Below, one piece after another: positions 42,462 through 50,241 of a stretch of DNA of 64,000 nucleotides. The position numbers and the translations under genes were made by a program. How positions within the stretch are numbered: position 1 is the first letter of the stretch; each line of letters begins with the position of its first letter. The notes under the pieces are model-generated. The model saw only the letters and a list, made by a program, of their open reading frames with translations. It ran no database searches and was not told the DNA's origin. Where the stretch lies: NCBI RefSeq assembly GCF_021117405.1, contig NZ_CP088251.1, forward strand, positions 248,001 through 312,000, in the 5' to 3' direction. This stretch comes from Frateuria edaphi (GTDB taxonomy: Bacteria; Pseudomonadota; Gammaproteobacteria; Xanthomonadales; Rhodanobacteraceae).

Positions 42462-43285
42462 GCCCCGCCGCGCCCGCGGGGTCGCCGCGAAAGGTTTCGC
42501 GGCGAGCGCTCCCGGGCATCCTGGCGCTGGCGTTCGCCGCCAGCGTGGCCGTCACGGTGCTCTGTGGCAACGCCACGGCCTCGATGGGTGCCATGCCCAT
42601 GCCGGGGGGCTGGACACCGTCGATGGCCTGGATGCGGATGGGCGGGCAGGGCTGGCCCGCGGCGGCCCGAGGCTTCCTGCTCATGTGGATGCCCATGACG
42701 GCGGCGATGATGCTGCCGTCGCTGGGACCGGTGCTGTCGCGCTACGGCCGCACGCTGGCATGCGCCGGCGTCCGGCGACCCGGTCGGGTCATGTCCGCGG
42801 CCGCGCTGGGCTATTTCCTCGTCTGGGCCGCGCTCGGCGCGGCGATCTATCCGTTCGGTGCCGCATTGGCACAGGCGGCGATGGGCCATCGGTGGCTGGC
42901 GCACGGGGTGGCGTTCGTGGCCCCGATGGTCGTAATGCTCGCCGGCGCGCTCCAATTCACCGCATGGAAGGCGCGCCGCCTCGCCTGCTGCCGCGCGGCG
43001 CCTGGCGCCATGCCGACGCCACCGGGCAGCATGGCTGCGGGCCTTCGCCGTGGCGTACGCCTCGGGCTCGAGTGCGCTTGCTGCTGCGGCAACCTGATGG
43101 CGGTCTCGCTGGTCGCGGGAATGATGGACCTGCGAGCCATGGTGGCGGTGACGCTGGCGATCACGGCGGAGCGCCTGCTGCCCGCGGGCGAGCGGGTGGC
43201 CCGAGGCGTCGGCCTGCTCGCCGTCGGTGCAGGCGTGCTGTTGACCGTGCACGCCGTCAGCGGGGGCTGGCACCTCCGGCCCTGA
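42449..43285 (+). CDS. DUF2182 integral membrane protein
   Basis: 278 residues from ATG 42449, overlapping the DUF899 gene. About seven hydrophobic segments are visible. The family marks are LLMWMPMTAAMMLPS, the QFTAWKARRLACCR segment and GVRLGLECACCCGNLMAV, a cluster of Cys, Met and His residues in the membrane that suggests metal or haem-like binding. The family has been described as predicted metal-binding integral membrane proteins. Unusually many Met residues also occur in the periplasmic loop (MGAMPMPGGW, MAWMRMGG). With DUF899 it may form a redox or metal-handling pair. Function unknown. Confidence 0.88.
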   Translation: MLRLSPAAPAGSPRKVSRRALPGILALAFAASVAVTVLCGNATASMGAMPMPGGWTPSMAWMRMGGQGWPAAARGFLLMWMPMTAAMMLPSLGPVLSRYGRTLACAGVRRPGRVMSAAALGYFLVWAALGAAIYPFGAALAQAAMGHRWLAHGVAFVAPMVVMLAGALQFTAWKARRLACCRAAPGAMPTPPGSMAAGLRRGVRLGLECACCCGNLMAVSLVAGMMDLRAMVAVTLAITAERLLPAGERVARGVGLLAVGAGVLLTVHAVSGGWHLRP

Positions 43286-43309
43286 ACCCCCGGGCAAACC
43301 GGGTGGCGA

Positions 43310-43338
43310 TTGCCACGGGATCGGCGCGGGCGGATACA
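43310..43338 (+). promoter_or_regulatory. Sigma-70-like promoter upstream of trpG
   Basis: TTGCCA (43310-43315), 17 bases, GATACA (43333-43338), about 85 bases before the trpG start. No attenuator or Trp-rich leader peptide was recognised in the remaining leader. Predicted from consensus spacing only. Confidence 0.5.
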
Positions 43339-43423
43339 CTTTGGGCATCCATCTGGAATCGAACCCGCGCTCGCCGGCAGGCGACCGACGCGGCAAGTTT
43401 CCGCCCGCCGGAGGCCCAGGCCC

Positions 43424-44023
43424 GTGCTGCTGATGATCGACAACTACGACAGTTTTACCTTCAATCTCGTGCAGTACCTGGGCGAGCTGGGGCAGGAGGT
43501 GAAGGTGGTGCGCAACGATGCGCTGGACGTGGCCGGCATCCGCGCGCTCGAGCCTTCGCACATCATGATCTCGCCCGGGCCGGGCACGCCGGACGATGCG
43601 GGCGTATCGCTGGCGGTGCTGCGCGAGCTGGCGGGGGAGATTCCGGTGTTCGGCGTGTGCCTGGGGCACCAGGCGATCGGTCAGGCGTTTGGCGGCAGGG
43701 TGATCCGCGCCAAGCAGATCATGCATGGCAAGACGTCGCCGGTGCGCCATCGCGGGCGCGGCGTGTTCGCCGGCCTTCCCGATCCGTTCGAGGCCACGCG
43801 CTACCACTCGCTGGTGGTCGAGCAGGGCTCGCTACCGGATTGCCTGGAAGTCACGGCGTGGACCGAGCACGCCGATGGCTCGATCGACGAGATCATGGGC
43901 CTGCGCCACAAGACGCTGCCGGTCGAGGGCGTGCAGTTCCATCCCGAATCGATCCTGACCCAGTACGGCCATGACCTGCTGGCCAACTTCCTCGGGTTGC
44001 CGCGGCGGAAGCTCGCTGCATGA
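43424..44023 (+). CDS. trpG: Anthranilate synthase component II (glutamine amidotransferase)
   Basis: 199 residues from GTG 43424, chosen because GGAGG lies at 43410-43414, nine bases upstream; an ATG at 43433 is too far from it. A class I glutamine amidotransferase: [18 protein letters not shown] at the start, oxyanion [11 protein letters not shown], nucleophile Cys 79 in GVCLGHQ, and the catalytic His-Glu in [11 protein letters not shown]. It feeds ammonia to TrpE; in many bacteria the same subunit also serves p-aminobenzoate synthase. It overlaps trpD by four bases. Its TrpE partner is encoded about 38 kb upstream on the same strand. Confidence 0.96.
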   Translation: MLLMIDNYDSFTFNLVQYLGELGQEVKVVRNDALDVAGIRALEPSHIMISPGPGTPDDAGVSLAVLRELAGEIPVFGVCLGHQAIGQAFGGRVIRAKQIMHGKTSPVRHRGRGVFAGLPDPFEATRYHSLVVEQGSLPDCLEVTAWTEHADGSIDEIMGLRHKTLPVEGVQFHPESILTQYGHDLLANFLGLPRRKLAA

Positions 44024-45072
44024 GTCCGCGCGGGATTTCGATCACGCCCCAGGAAGCGCTCCAGCGGACCATCGAACATCGCGAGATCTTCCACGACGAG
44101 ATGATCGCGCTGATGCGCCAGATCATGGGTGGCGAGGTGAGCCCGCTGATGACCGCCGCGATCATCACCGGTCTACGCGTCAAGAAGGAGACGGTGGGCG
44201 AGATCACCGGTGCGGCGCGGGTGATGCGAGAGCTGTCGGCCAAGGTCGAGGCGCCGGCACATCCTCATTTCGTCGACATCGTCGGCACCGGTGGCGACGG
44301 CGCGTCGAGTTTCAACATTTCCACCGCCTCGATGTTCGTCGCTGCCGCGGCCGGCGCGCGCGTGGCCAAGCACGGCGGGCGCAGCGTGTCGTCCAAATCC
44401 GGCAGCGCCGACGTGCTCGAGGCGCTGGGCGCCGTGATCGACCTGGATCCGGCGCGGGTCGCCCAGTGCATGGAAGAGACCGGCATCGGCTTCATGTTCG
44501 CGCCCAACCACCATCCGGCGATGAAGGTCGTCGCGCCGGTGCGCAAGGAAATGGGCGTGCGCACCTTGTTCAACATTCTGGGTCCGCTGACCAACCCGGC
44601 CGATGCGCCGAACATCCTGATGGGCGTGTTCCACCCCGACCTGGTCGGCATCCAGGTACGCGTGCTGCAGGCGCTGGGCGCGCGCCACGCGATGGTGGTG
44701 TGGGGCCGCGACGGCATGGACGAGATCTCGCTGGGCGCGTCCACGCTGGTCGGTGAACTGCATGGTGGCGAAGTACGCGAGTACGAGATCGAGCCGGAGG
44801 ATTTCGGCCTGGCAATGGCCTCCAGCCGCAACCTCAGGGTGGAGAGCGTGGACGAATCGCGCGCCATGCTGCTGGACGCGCTGGGCGGACGCCACGGCGT
44901 GGCGCACGACATCGTTTGTCTAAACGCGGGTGCGGCGCTTTACACCTCCGGGGTGGCGGCAGACATCGACGAAGGAATCGCGCTGGCGCGCCATACCATC
45001 GCCAGCGGCGCCGCGCATGCGAAAATGATGGAATTCATCGCCGCGACGCGAAGGCTCGCCGGACCCATGTAG
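44020..45072 (+). CDS. trpD: Anthranilate phosphoribosyltransferase
   Basis: 350 residues. It transfers phosphoribose from PRPP to anthranilate, the second step of the pathway. The PRPP/Mg signature [15 protein letters not shown] starts at residue 89. [21 protein letters not shown] and [12 protein letters not shown] follow as in all TrpD proteins. The ATG overlaps the trpG stop (ATGA). The TAG stop codon at 45070-45072 is part of a palindromic element (GTAGGAGCG...) that fills the gap to trpC, so the present 3' end may have been created by its arrival. Confidence 0.97.
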   Translation: MSPRGISITPQEALQRTIEHREIFHDEMIALMRQIMGGEVSPLMTAAIITGLRVKKETVGEITGAARVMRELSAKVEAPAHPHFVDIVGTGGDGASSFNISTASMFVAAAAGARVAKHGGRSVSSKSGSADVLEALGAVIDLDPARVAQCMEETGIGFMFAPNHHPAMKVVAPVRKEMGVRTLFNILGPLTNPADAPNILMGVFHPDLVGIQVRVLQALGARHAMVVWGRDGMDEISLGASTLVGELHGGEVREYEIEPEDFGLAMASSRNLRVESVDESRAMLLDALGGRHGVAHDIVCLNAGAALYTSGVAADIDEGIALARHTIASGAAHAKMMEFIAATRRLAGPM

Positions 45073-45136
45073 GAGCGCCCCCGGGCGCGACCGCGTGTCG
45101 CCGGCTCGCCCCGGCCGCGCCCAAGTGCGCTCCTAC
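45069..45136. repeat. REP-like palindrome GTAGGAGCGC...GCGCTCCTAC between trpD and trpC
   Basis: A 68-base imperfect palindrome with ends GTAGGAGCGC and GCGCTCCTAC and GGGCGCGACC / GGCCGCGCCC inner arms. It contains the trpD stop codon. The arms share the form GyAGGAGCGC(n)GCGCGACC with the element inserted in the VanX-type gene at 22708-22799. It resembles REP sequences mobilised by RAYT transposases, but no such gene is in the window. Confidence 0.8.
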
Positions 45137-45152
45137 GGAAATCCATTCCGCC

Positions 45153-45947
45153 ATGACCGATATCCTGCAACGCATCCTCGCCCGCAAAGCGGAGGAGATC
45201 GCCGAGCGCAGCGCCGCGCTGCCGCTGGCCGAGCTCGCCTCGCGCATCGGGGAACTGCCGCCCACGCGTGGCTTCGCCGCCGCCATCGAGGACAGGCTTG
45301 CCGCTGGCTTGCCGGCGGTGATCGCCGAGGTGAAGAAGGCCAGCCCGAGCAAGGGTGTGATCCGGGCCGACTTCGATCCGGCCGCGATCGCGCGCAGCTA
45401 TGCCGGGGGCGGCGCGACCTGCCTGTCGGTGCTGACCGACCGCGACTTCTTCCAGGGCAGCGAGGAGTACCTCAGGCAGGCACGCGAAGCTTGTGCGCTG
45501 CCGGTCCTGCGCAAGGACTTCATCATCGATCCCTACCAGGTGTACGAGGCCCGTGCGATCGGCGCCGACTGCATCCTGCTGATCGTCGCCGCGCTCGGCG
45601 ACGCGGCGCTGCTGGATCTATCGCTGGTTGCCGCCGAGCTCGACCTGGACGTGTTGTGCGAAGTGCACGACGCGCAGGAGCTGGAACGCGCGCTGGCGCT
45701 GCCGGTGCCGCTGATCGGCGTGAACAACCGCAACCTGCGCACCTTCGAGACCTCGCTCGATACCTCGCTCGCGCTTCGGCCGCGCATGGCGGGCGAGGAC
45801 CGCGTGCTCGTGGCCGAGTCCGGCATCCACGCGCGCGAGGACGTGGCACGCCTGCGCGAGGCAGGCATCCACGCCTTCCTGGTCGGCGAAGCATTCATGC
45901 GTGCCGAGGATCCGGGCCAGGCGCTCGATCGGCTGTTCGCGGCCTGA
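45153..45947 (+). CDS. trpC: Indole-3-glycerol phosphate synthase
   Basis: 264 residues from ATG 45153; a longer frame through the REP-like element is rejected. It is a monofunctional TIM-barrel enzyme closing the indole ring of CdRP. The catalytic Lys is in [11 protein letters not shown], with [24 protein letters not shown] as the second strand-loop. [10 protein letters not shown] holds the second catalytic Lys/Asp, and [30 protein letters not shown] and [12 protein letters not shown] follow in order. It is not fused to TrpF. It is separated from trpD by 80 bases that are mostly a palindromic repeat, but probably stays in the same transcript. Confidence 0.97.
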   Translation: MTDILQRILARKAEEIAERSAALPLAELASRIGELPPTRGFAAAIEDRLAAGLPAVIAEVKKASPSKGVIRADFDPAAIARSYAGGGATCLSVLTDRDFFQGSEEYLRQAREACALPVLRKDFIIDPYQVYEARAIGADCILLIVAALGDAALLDLSLVAAELDLDVLCEVHDAQELERALALPVPLIGVNNRNLRTFETSLDTSLALRPRMAGEDRVLVAESGIHAREDVARLREAGIHAFLVGEAFMRAEDPGQALDRLFAA

Positions 45948-45951
45948 CGCG

Positions 45952-46629
45952 ATGGACGACGGGCAGGACACCGCAGCCGCCGGCGCACCACCGGTCGTGT
46001 TGTTCGACTTCGACGGCGTGCTTACCCACGCCGATACCTATGCCTTGTTCGTGCGCGAGCGCTACGCCCGCTCGGCCTGGCGCCAGCTGTTCGCCCTGCT
46101 GGCGCTGCCCTGGTTGATGTTGCTGTGGCCATTGACGCGCCGGCTGCAACGCCCGCTGGTGCACATCGCGTTGCTGGGGCTGGACGAGAAGCGCTACGGC
46201 ACCGCCGTCGATGCCTTTGCCGCCGAGCTCGTGCGGCGCCCCGGCCATTTCTGCCGTGATGGCGTGCGGGCACTCCGACGCCACCAGGCGGCGGGCGAGC
46301 GGGTGATCGTGGTGACTGGCTGCGAGCACACGCTGGTCGAGAGCCTGCTCGCCCAGCTGGGCCTCGCCGGGGTGGAACTGGTCGCCTCGCGGCTCAAGCG
46401 CGGCCCGTTCGGCCTGCGCGTGGCGCACCACAACATCGGCGCGGGCAAGCTCAAGGCGCTGACTGCGCATGGTGTCCCTGCCTGGCGACGCGCCTACGGC
46501 GATTCGCTGCATGACCTGCACATGCTCAAAGCGGCGGCCGAACCGGTGCTGGTCAACGGCACGCCCAAGCTGTGCAAACGGATCGAGCGGGCGCTGGGCC
46601 GGTCGATCGAACGGGTGGCCTGGCACTGA
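45952..46629 (+). CDS. HAD-family (subfamily IB) phosphatase
   Basis: 225 residues from ATG 45952, four bases after the trpC stop. HAD motif I is VVLFDFDGVLTHADTYALF, with both Asp residues. Motif II is VIVVTGCEHTLVES, and motif III/IV include YGDSLHDLHML, with the Lys in KRGPFGLR. A short hydrophobic stretch (residues 45-62, FALLALPWLMLLWPLT) sits in the cap region. This matches HAD-IB phosphoserine-phosphatase-like proteins, whose substrates are phosphoserine or lipid head-group phosphates. Coupling to trpC suggests coexpression, but there is no known link to tryptophan synthesis. Substrate unknown. Confidence 0.85.
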   Translation: MDDGQDTAAAGAPPVVLFDFDGVLTHADTYALFVRERYARSAWRQLFALLALPWLMLLWPLTRRLQRPLVHIALLGLDEKRYGTAVDAFAAELVRRPGHFCRDGVRALRRHQAAGERVIVVTGCEHTLVESLLAQLGLAGVELVASRLKRGPFGLRVAHHNIGAGKLKALTAHGVPAWRRAYGDSLHDLHMLKAAAEPVLVNGTPKLCKRIERALGRSIERVAWH

Positions 46630-46682
46630 CGACGCGCGGAGCGACTACCCCCGAAAGGGACTTGCAAGGCATCGGCGCATTA

Positions 46683-46704
46683 AATACGTTAGTGCTTACG
46701 TATT
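46683..46704. promoter_or_regulatory. Candidate operator AATACGT-N8-ACGTATT upstream of MarR-GNAT gene
   Basis: A perfect 7-base inverted repeat with an 8-base spacer ends 18 bases before the ATG. The AT-rich block also looks like the core promoter. MarR proteins commonly bind such palindromes at their own promoters, so autoregulation is the simplest reading; binding is inferred. Confidence 0.5.
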
Positions 46705-46722
46705 GGTCTGGTGGGCAGTCGC

Positions 46723-47691
46723 ATGTATCTGGCATCCCTTGGCAAGCTGGCGCTCGGCAGCCGGCTGAAGGCACTCAGCGATCACTTCTACGGCGCCGCG
46801 GATGAGGTCTACCGGACGCTCGGTGCGCCCATCGAATCGCGCTGGCTGCCGGTACTGCGCTATCTATGGGATGCCGGCCCGAACACGGTGACGGACGTGG
46901 CACACGCCATCGGCCAGACCCATTCGGCGGTGAGCCAGCTCACCGACAAGCTGGTGCGCGCCGGGATGGTCCGGCGCCGACGCGACCCCGCGGACGGACG
47001 GCGCAGCGTGCTGACGCTCACCGACAAGGCGCATGCGGCACTCGCCGGGCTGGGTCCGATCTGGTGTGCCGTGCAGCGTGGAGTGAGCAGCTCGCTGGAA
47101 GCGCACGCCGCCCAGCTGCTGGACGCCATCGCGGCGTGCGAGCGGTCCCTGCAGGAACGTCCCGTCGCCGCCGCCATTCTCGCCGAGCATGAAGCCATCA
47201 AGGCGACGCCGTTGCGGATCGTGCCGTATGAGCCGGCGTTGCGCGAACACTTCTACCGGTTGAACGCGCAATGGCTGGAACGCCACTTCCGTATCGAGGA
47301 GATCGATCGCGCGGTGCTGAGCGACCCGGAGCGCTACATCCTGCAGCCGGGCGGCGCGATCTTTTTCGCGCGACTGGACGAGGAGGTCATCGGCACCTGT
47401 GCGCTGTTGCAGGAATCGCCCGGGGTGTTCGAGCTGACCAAGATGGGCGTGGACGAGACATTCCGTGGCCTGGGAGCGGGCAAGCGACTGCTCGGGGCCT
47501 GCATCGCCGAGTTCCACCGCCGCGGCGGGCAGACGCTGTTCCTGGAGTCCAACAGCCGCCTGCAGACCGCGTTGCGGATGTACGAGAAGGCCGGATTCGT
47601 GATGCAGCCGTCGGTACGTCCCGGCTCGCATTACGAGCGCGCGGATGTCTACATGATCTATCGGCCGGAAACGTCGCCGCGGGAATCCTGA
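46723..47691 (+). CDS. MarR-type regulator fused to GNAT acetyltransferase
   Basis: 322 residues from ATG 46723; a GTG at 46711 would add four residues. Residues 30-140 form a MarR winged helix (WLPVLRYLWDAGPNTVTDVAHAIGQTHSAVSQLTDKLVRAGMV with the wing RRRDPADGRRSVLTLT, in pieces). Residues 165-315 form a GNAT domain with the acetyl-CoA loop MGVDETFRGLGAGKRLL and the C-terminal LFLESNSRLQTALRMYEKAGFV. Such two-domain proteins are widespread, but targets are rarely known. The gene stands alone between a phosphatase and clp, with a palindrome just upstream. Confidence 0.92.
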   Translation: MYLASLGKLALGSRLKALSDHFYGAADEVYRTLGAPIESRWLPVLRYLWDAGPNTVTDVAHAIGQTHSAVSQLTDKLVRAGMVRRRRDPADGRRSVLTLTDKAHAALAGLGPIWCAVQRGVSSSLEAHAAQLLDAIAACERSLQERPVAAAILAEHEAIKATPLRIVPYEPALREHFYRLNAQWLERHFRIEEIDRAVLSDPERYILQPGGAIFFARLDEEVIGTCALLQESPGVFELTKMGVDETFRGLGAGKRLLGACIAEFHRRGGQTLFLESNSRLQTALRMYEKAGFVMQPSVRPGSHYERADVYMIYRPETSPRES

Positions 47692-47739
47692 TGACGCCGC
47701 GGCCGTGGTGGCCTTGCCGCGAAGCGGCGAGGGCGAAGA

Positions 47740-48483
47740 TCAGCGCGTGCCCTTGACCACGATCGTCTTGCCGGACACGTTGATCATGCCCTGTTCTTCA
47801 AGCTGCTTGAGCACGCGACCGACCATCTCGCGCGAGCAGCCCACGATGCGGCTGACTTCCTGGCGCGAGATGCGGATCTGCGTGCCGTCAGGATGGGTCA
47901 TGGCGTCGGGCTCCTGGCACAGGTCCAGCAGCGTGCGCGAGATGCGGTTGGTGACGTCCATGAAGGCCATGCGGCTGACCTGGCGCGAAGTGCGCAGCAA
48001 ACGGTTGGTCAGTTGCGAGCCGATCGCGAATAGGATCTTCGGGCATTCCTCGCGCAGCGGGCCTTCCATCAGCTGGAACAGGCGCTCGTAGCTGATCTCG
48101 GCCATCTCGCACGGCGTGCGGCTGCGCACGATCGACTCGCGCTGCGCCTGCTCGACGAACAGGCCCATCTCGCCGATGAACTGGCCGCGGTTGAGATAGG
48201 CCAGGATCAGTTCGCGGCCCTGCTCGTCTTCGGTGCAGACCGCGAGCGAGCCTTCGATGATGTAGTAGAGCGTGTTGGCCGGGTCGCCCGGGCGGATGAT
48301 CGCGGTCTTGCCGGGATAGCGCCGGCGGTGGCACAGCGCCAGGAAGCGCTCCATCGATGCCGGGTCCGGCGCAAAGCTCAGCGGCGCCTGGGACCGTTCG
48401 AAAGCCTGCTGGAGTTGGTACTTGAGTTGTGCCACGAGAGTATCCGCTGTTGAGCCACGGCGCTGCCGCGATGCCGTTACCAT
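47740..48483 (-). CDS. clp: CRP/FNR-family regulator, Clp homologue
   Basis: 247 residues. A cyclic-nucleotide-binding-like beta-barrel (about 45-160: RRRYPGKTAIIRPGDPANTLYYIIEGSL and GQFIGEMGLF, in pieces) is joined by a long helix (LLRTSRQVSRMAFMDVTNRI) to an HTH (SRQEVSRIVGCSREMVGRVLKQL). The sequence follows the Xanthomonas Clp protein, which is inactivated by c-di-GMP and controls virulence and extracellular-enzyme genes. The N-terminal 40 residues are poorly conserved, so a later start (e.g. GTG before AQLKYQLQQ) is possible. It is divergent from speD, with a 226-base region between them holding a hairpin plus T-tract on the speD strand. Confidence 0.92.
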   Translation of the reverse strand: MVTASRQRRGSTADTLVAQLKYQLQQAFERSQAPLSFAPDPASMERFLALCHRRRYPGKTAIIRPGDPANTLYYIIEGSLAVCTEDEQGRELILAYLNRGQFIGEMGLFVEQAQRESIVRSRTPCEMAEISYERLFQLMEGPLREECPKILFAIGSQLTNRLLRTSRQVSRMAFMDVTNRISRTLLDLCQEPDAMTHPDGTQIRISRQEVSRIVGCSREMVGRVLKQLEEQGMINVSGKTIVVKGTR

Positions 48484-48606
48484 GCATCACGCGTCTCGCC
48501 TGATCAAGAGATGATGCGGCTTGCGCCCGTGAGTTCTGTTTTCCGGCGTTTTGCCGCATACTTCGCAGTCTTTCGGCCAAGCTGCATGTCGGGCCGGAAT
48601 ACAGGT

Positions 48607-48643
48607 CGCGCAGGATGAGGGTCCTGGCGCGCCTTTTTCTTTT
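48607..48643 (+). terminator. Terminator-like hairpin in the speD leader
   Basis: CGCGCAGGA, a short loop, and TCCTGGCGCG (one bulged G) are followed by CC and TTTTTCTTTT at 48634-48643. It lies 67 bases upstream of the speD start on the same strand. It could end a short leader RNA or act as an attenuator of speD; no alternative pairing was worked out. Confidence 0.5.
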
Positions 48644-48709
48644 CGCGGGGACCCTTAAGCTGCTAACCCGCCTCATCTGCTGGCCGCATTCCGGCCATGG
48701 AGAGTCGCC

Positions 48710-49495
48710 GTGGTGAAACCGCTCCCGCGCCTGCGCCTGCAGGGCTTCAACAACCTGACCAAGGCCCTGAGCTTCAACATCTACGACATCTGCTATGCGG
48801 TGTCCGAAGACCAGCGCCAGCGCTATATCGAGTACATCGACGAACAGTACGATGCCGATCGCCTGACCCAGATCCTCACCGACGTGGCGGAGATCATCGG
48901 CGCGAACATCCTCAACATTGCGCGTCAGGACTACGACCCGCAGGGCGCTTCGGTCACCATCCTCATCTCCGAGGAGCCGGTGGTGGAGAAGCTTGGCCGC
49001 GACACCATCTCCGGTGCCGTCGTCGCGCACATGGACAAGAGCCACATCACCGTCCACACCTATCCGGAAACGCACCCGCACAACGGCATCGCGACTTTTC
49101 GCGCGGACATCGATGTCGCCACCTGCGGCGTGATCTCGCCGCTGAAGGCTCTGAACTACCTGATCGACAGCTTCGAGTCGGACATCGTGGTGTGCGACTA
49201 CCGCGTGCGCGGCTTCACCCGCGACGTGAAGGGCAAGAAGCACTTCATCGACCACAAGATCAATTCGGTGCAGGACTACCTGGCGCGCCACATCCGCCAG
49301 AAGTACGAGATGTTCGACGTCAACGTGTACCAGGAAAACATCTTCCACACGAAGATGCACATCAAGGACTTCGACCTGGACACCTACCTGTTCGAGGCAC
49401 ACGCGGACGACCTGTCGTTCAAGGAGCGCCAGAGGATCGAGTCGCTGCTCAAGCGCGAGATCGAGGAACTGTTCCACGGCCGCAACCTGATGTGA
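48710..49495 (+). CDS. speD: S-adenosylmethionine decarboxylase proenzyme
   Basis: 261 residues from GTG 48710 with GGAGAG at 48699-48704. It makes decarboxylated AdoMet, the aminopropyl donor for spermidine. The proenzyme self-cleaves at Lys-Ser in [10 protein letters not shown], and Ser 111 becomes the pyruvoyl cofactor (Ser 112 in E. coli). The length and sequence ([45 protein letters not shown]) fit the large class 1A enterobacterial-type enzyme, not the short archaeal type. No speE is adjacent. A strong terminator follows. The upstream hairpin and T-tract suggest possible leader control. Confidence 0.96.
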   Translation: MVKPLPRLRLQGFNNLTKALSFNIYDICYAVSEDQRQRYIEYIDEQYDADRLTQILTDVAEIIGANILNIARQDYDPQGASVTILISEEPVVEKLGRDTISGAVVAHMDKSHITVHTYPETHPHNGIATFRADIDVATCGVISPLKALNYLIDSFESDIVVCDYRVRGFTRDVKGKKHFIDHKINSVQDYLARHIRQKYEMFDVNVYQENIFHTKMHIKDFDLDTYLFEAHADDLSFKERQRIESLLKREIEELFHGRNLM

Positions 49496-49501
49496 TCGAG
49501 A

Positions 49502-49524
49502 CCCCGCCGCGAGGCGGGGTTTTT
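49502..49524 (+). terminator. Intrinsic terminator of speD
   Basis: CCCCGCC-GCGA-GGCGGGG followed by TTTTT, starting six bases after the speD stop. Confidence 0.93.
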
Positions 49525-49599
49525 CGTTGCGCGGCTCGCCAAGCCCGCTTGGGAGCCAGGACCACGCCCCGCAAGCGGTCCCGCATGGAAGCAGTGCCG

Positions 49600-50241
49600 T
49601 CAGATGCGGTAGGCGACGCCCTTCATCACCAGTGAACTCAGGTGCATCAGGCCGGGGATCGGGAAGGGCAGGTCAATGCCGCCGCGCGCCTTGGCGTTAT
49701 CGGCATGGCGCACCTCGTCGGCCTGCATCTGCGCGAGCACTGCGCGCGAGCGTTCGTCCTGTGGCGGCAGGCGCTGGAGGTGGTCTTCCAGGTGCGCCTC
49801 CACCTGACGCTCGGTTTCCACCACGAAGCCCAAGCTGACCTTGTCGCCGACCAGCGCGGCGGCGGCGCCGATCGCGTAGCTGCCGGCGTACCACAACGGG
49901 TTGAGCAGGCTGGGACGGCTGTCCAGTTCGCGCAGCCGTTGCGCGCACCAGGCCAGATGGTCGGTCTCCTCGTCGGCCGCGTGTTGCAGATGGCGGCGGG
50001 TGTCGTCGTCGCGCGCGAGCGCGGCCTGGCCGTCGTACAGCGCCTGCGCGCAGACCTCGCCGGTGTGGTTGATGCGCATCAGGCCGGCGGCGTGGCGGCG
50101 CTCCTGTTCGTCGAGCGGGGCGTCTTCCATGTCTTCGGCCGGTGACGGGCGAGCCGGTTCCGGCGCCCCGGCGACGGTTTCCAGGGCGCGCTCGATGCCG
50201 GTCAGCAGGCGGTCGAAAGGGGAGAGCGTGCGGGCGTTCAT
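49600..50241 (-). CDS. coq7: 2-polyprenyl-3-methyl-6-methoxy-benzoquinol hydroxylase (Coq7/CAT5 di-iron enzyme)
   Basis: 213 residues from ATG 50241, overlapping the Fe-S protein gene stop by four bases; longer frames are rejected. It is a ferritin-like di-iron monooxygenase for the last hydroxylation in ubiquinone synthesis. The ligand motifs come as two pairs: [15 protein letters not shown] with [10 protein letters not shown], and [16 protein letters not shown] with QADEVRHAD. The first 40 residues are a variable extension. It replaces UbiF, the flavin enzyme used in E. coli; Coq7 in this role is known from many proteobacteria. Cotranscription with a GlcF-like protein is likely from the overlap. 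Confidence 0.95.
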   Translation of the reverse strand: MNARTLSPFDRLLTGIERALETVAGAPEPARPSPAEDMEDAPLDEQERRHAAGLMRINHTGEVCAQALYDGQAALARDDDTRRHLQHAADEETDHLAWCAQRLRELDSRPSLLNPLWYAGSYAIGAAAALVGDKVSLGFVVETERQVEAHLEDHLQRLPPQDERSRAVLAQMQADEVRHADNAKARGGIDLPFPIPGLMHLSSLVMKGVAYRI

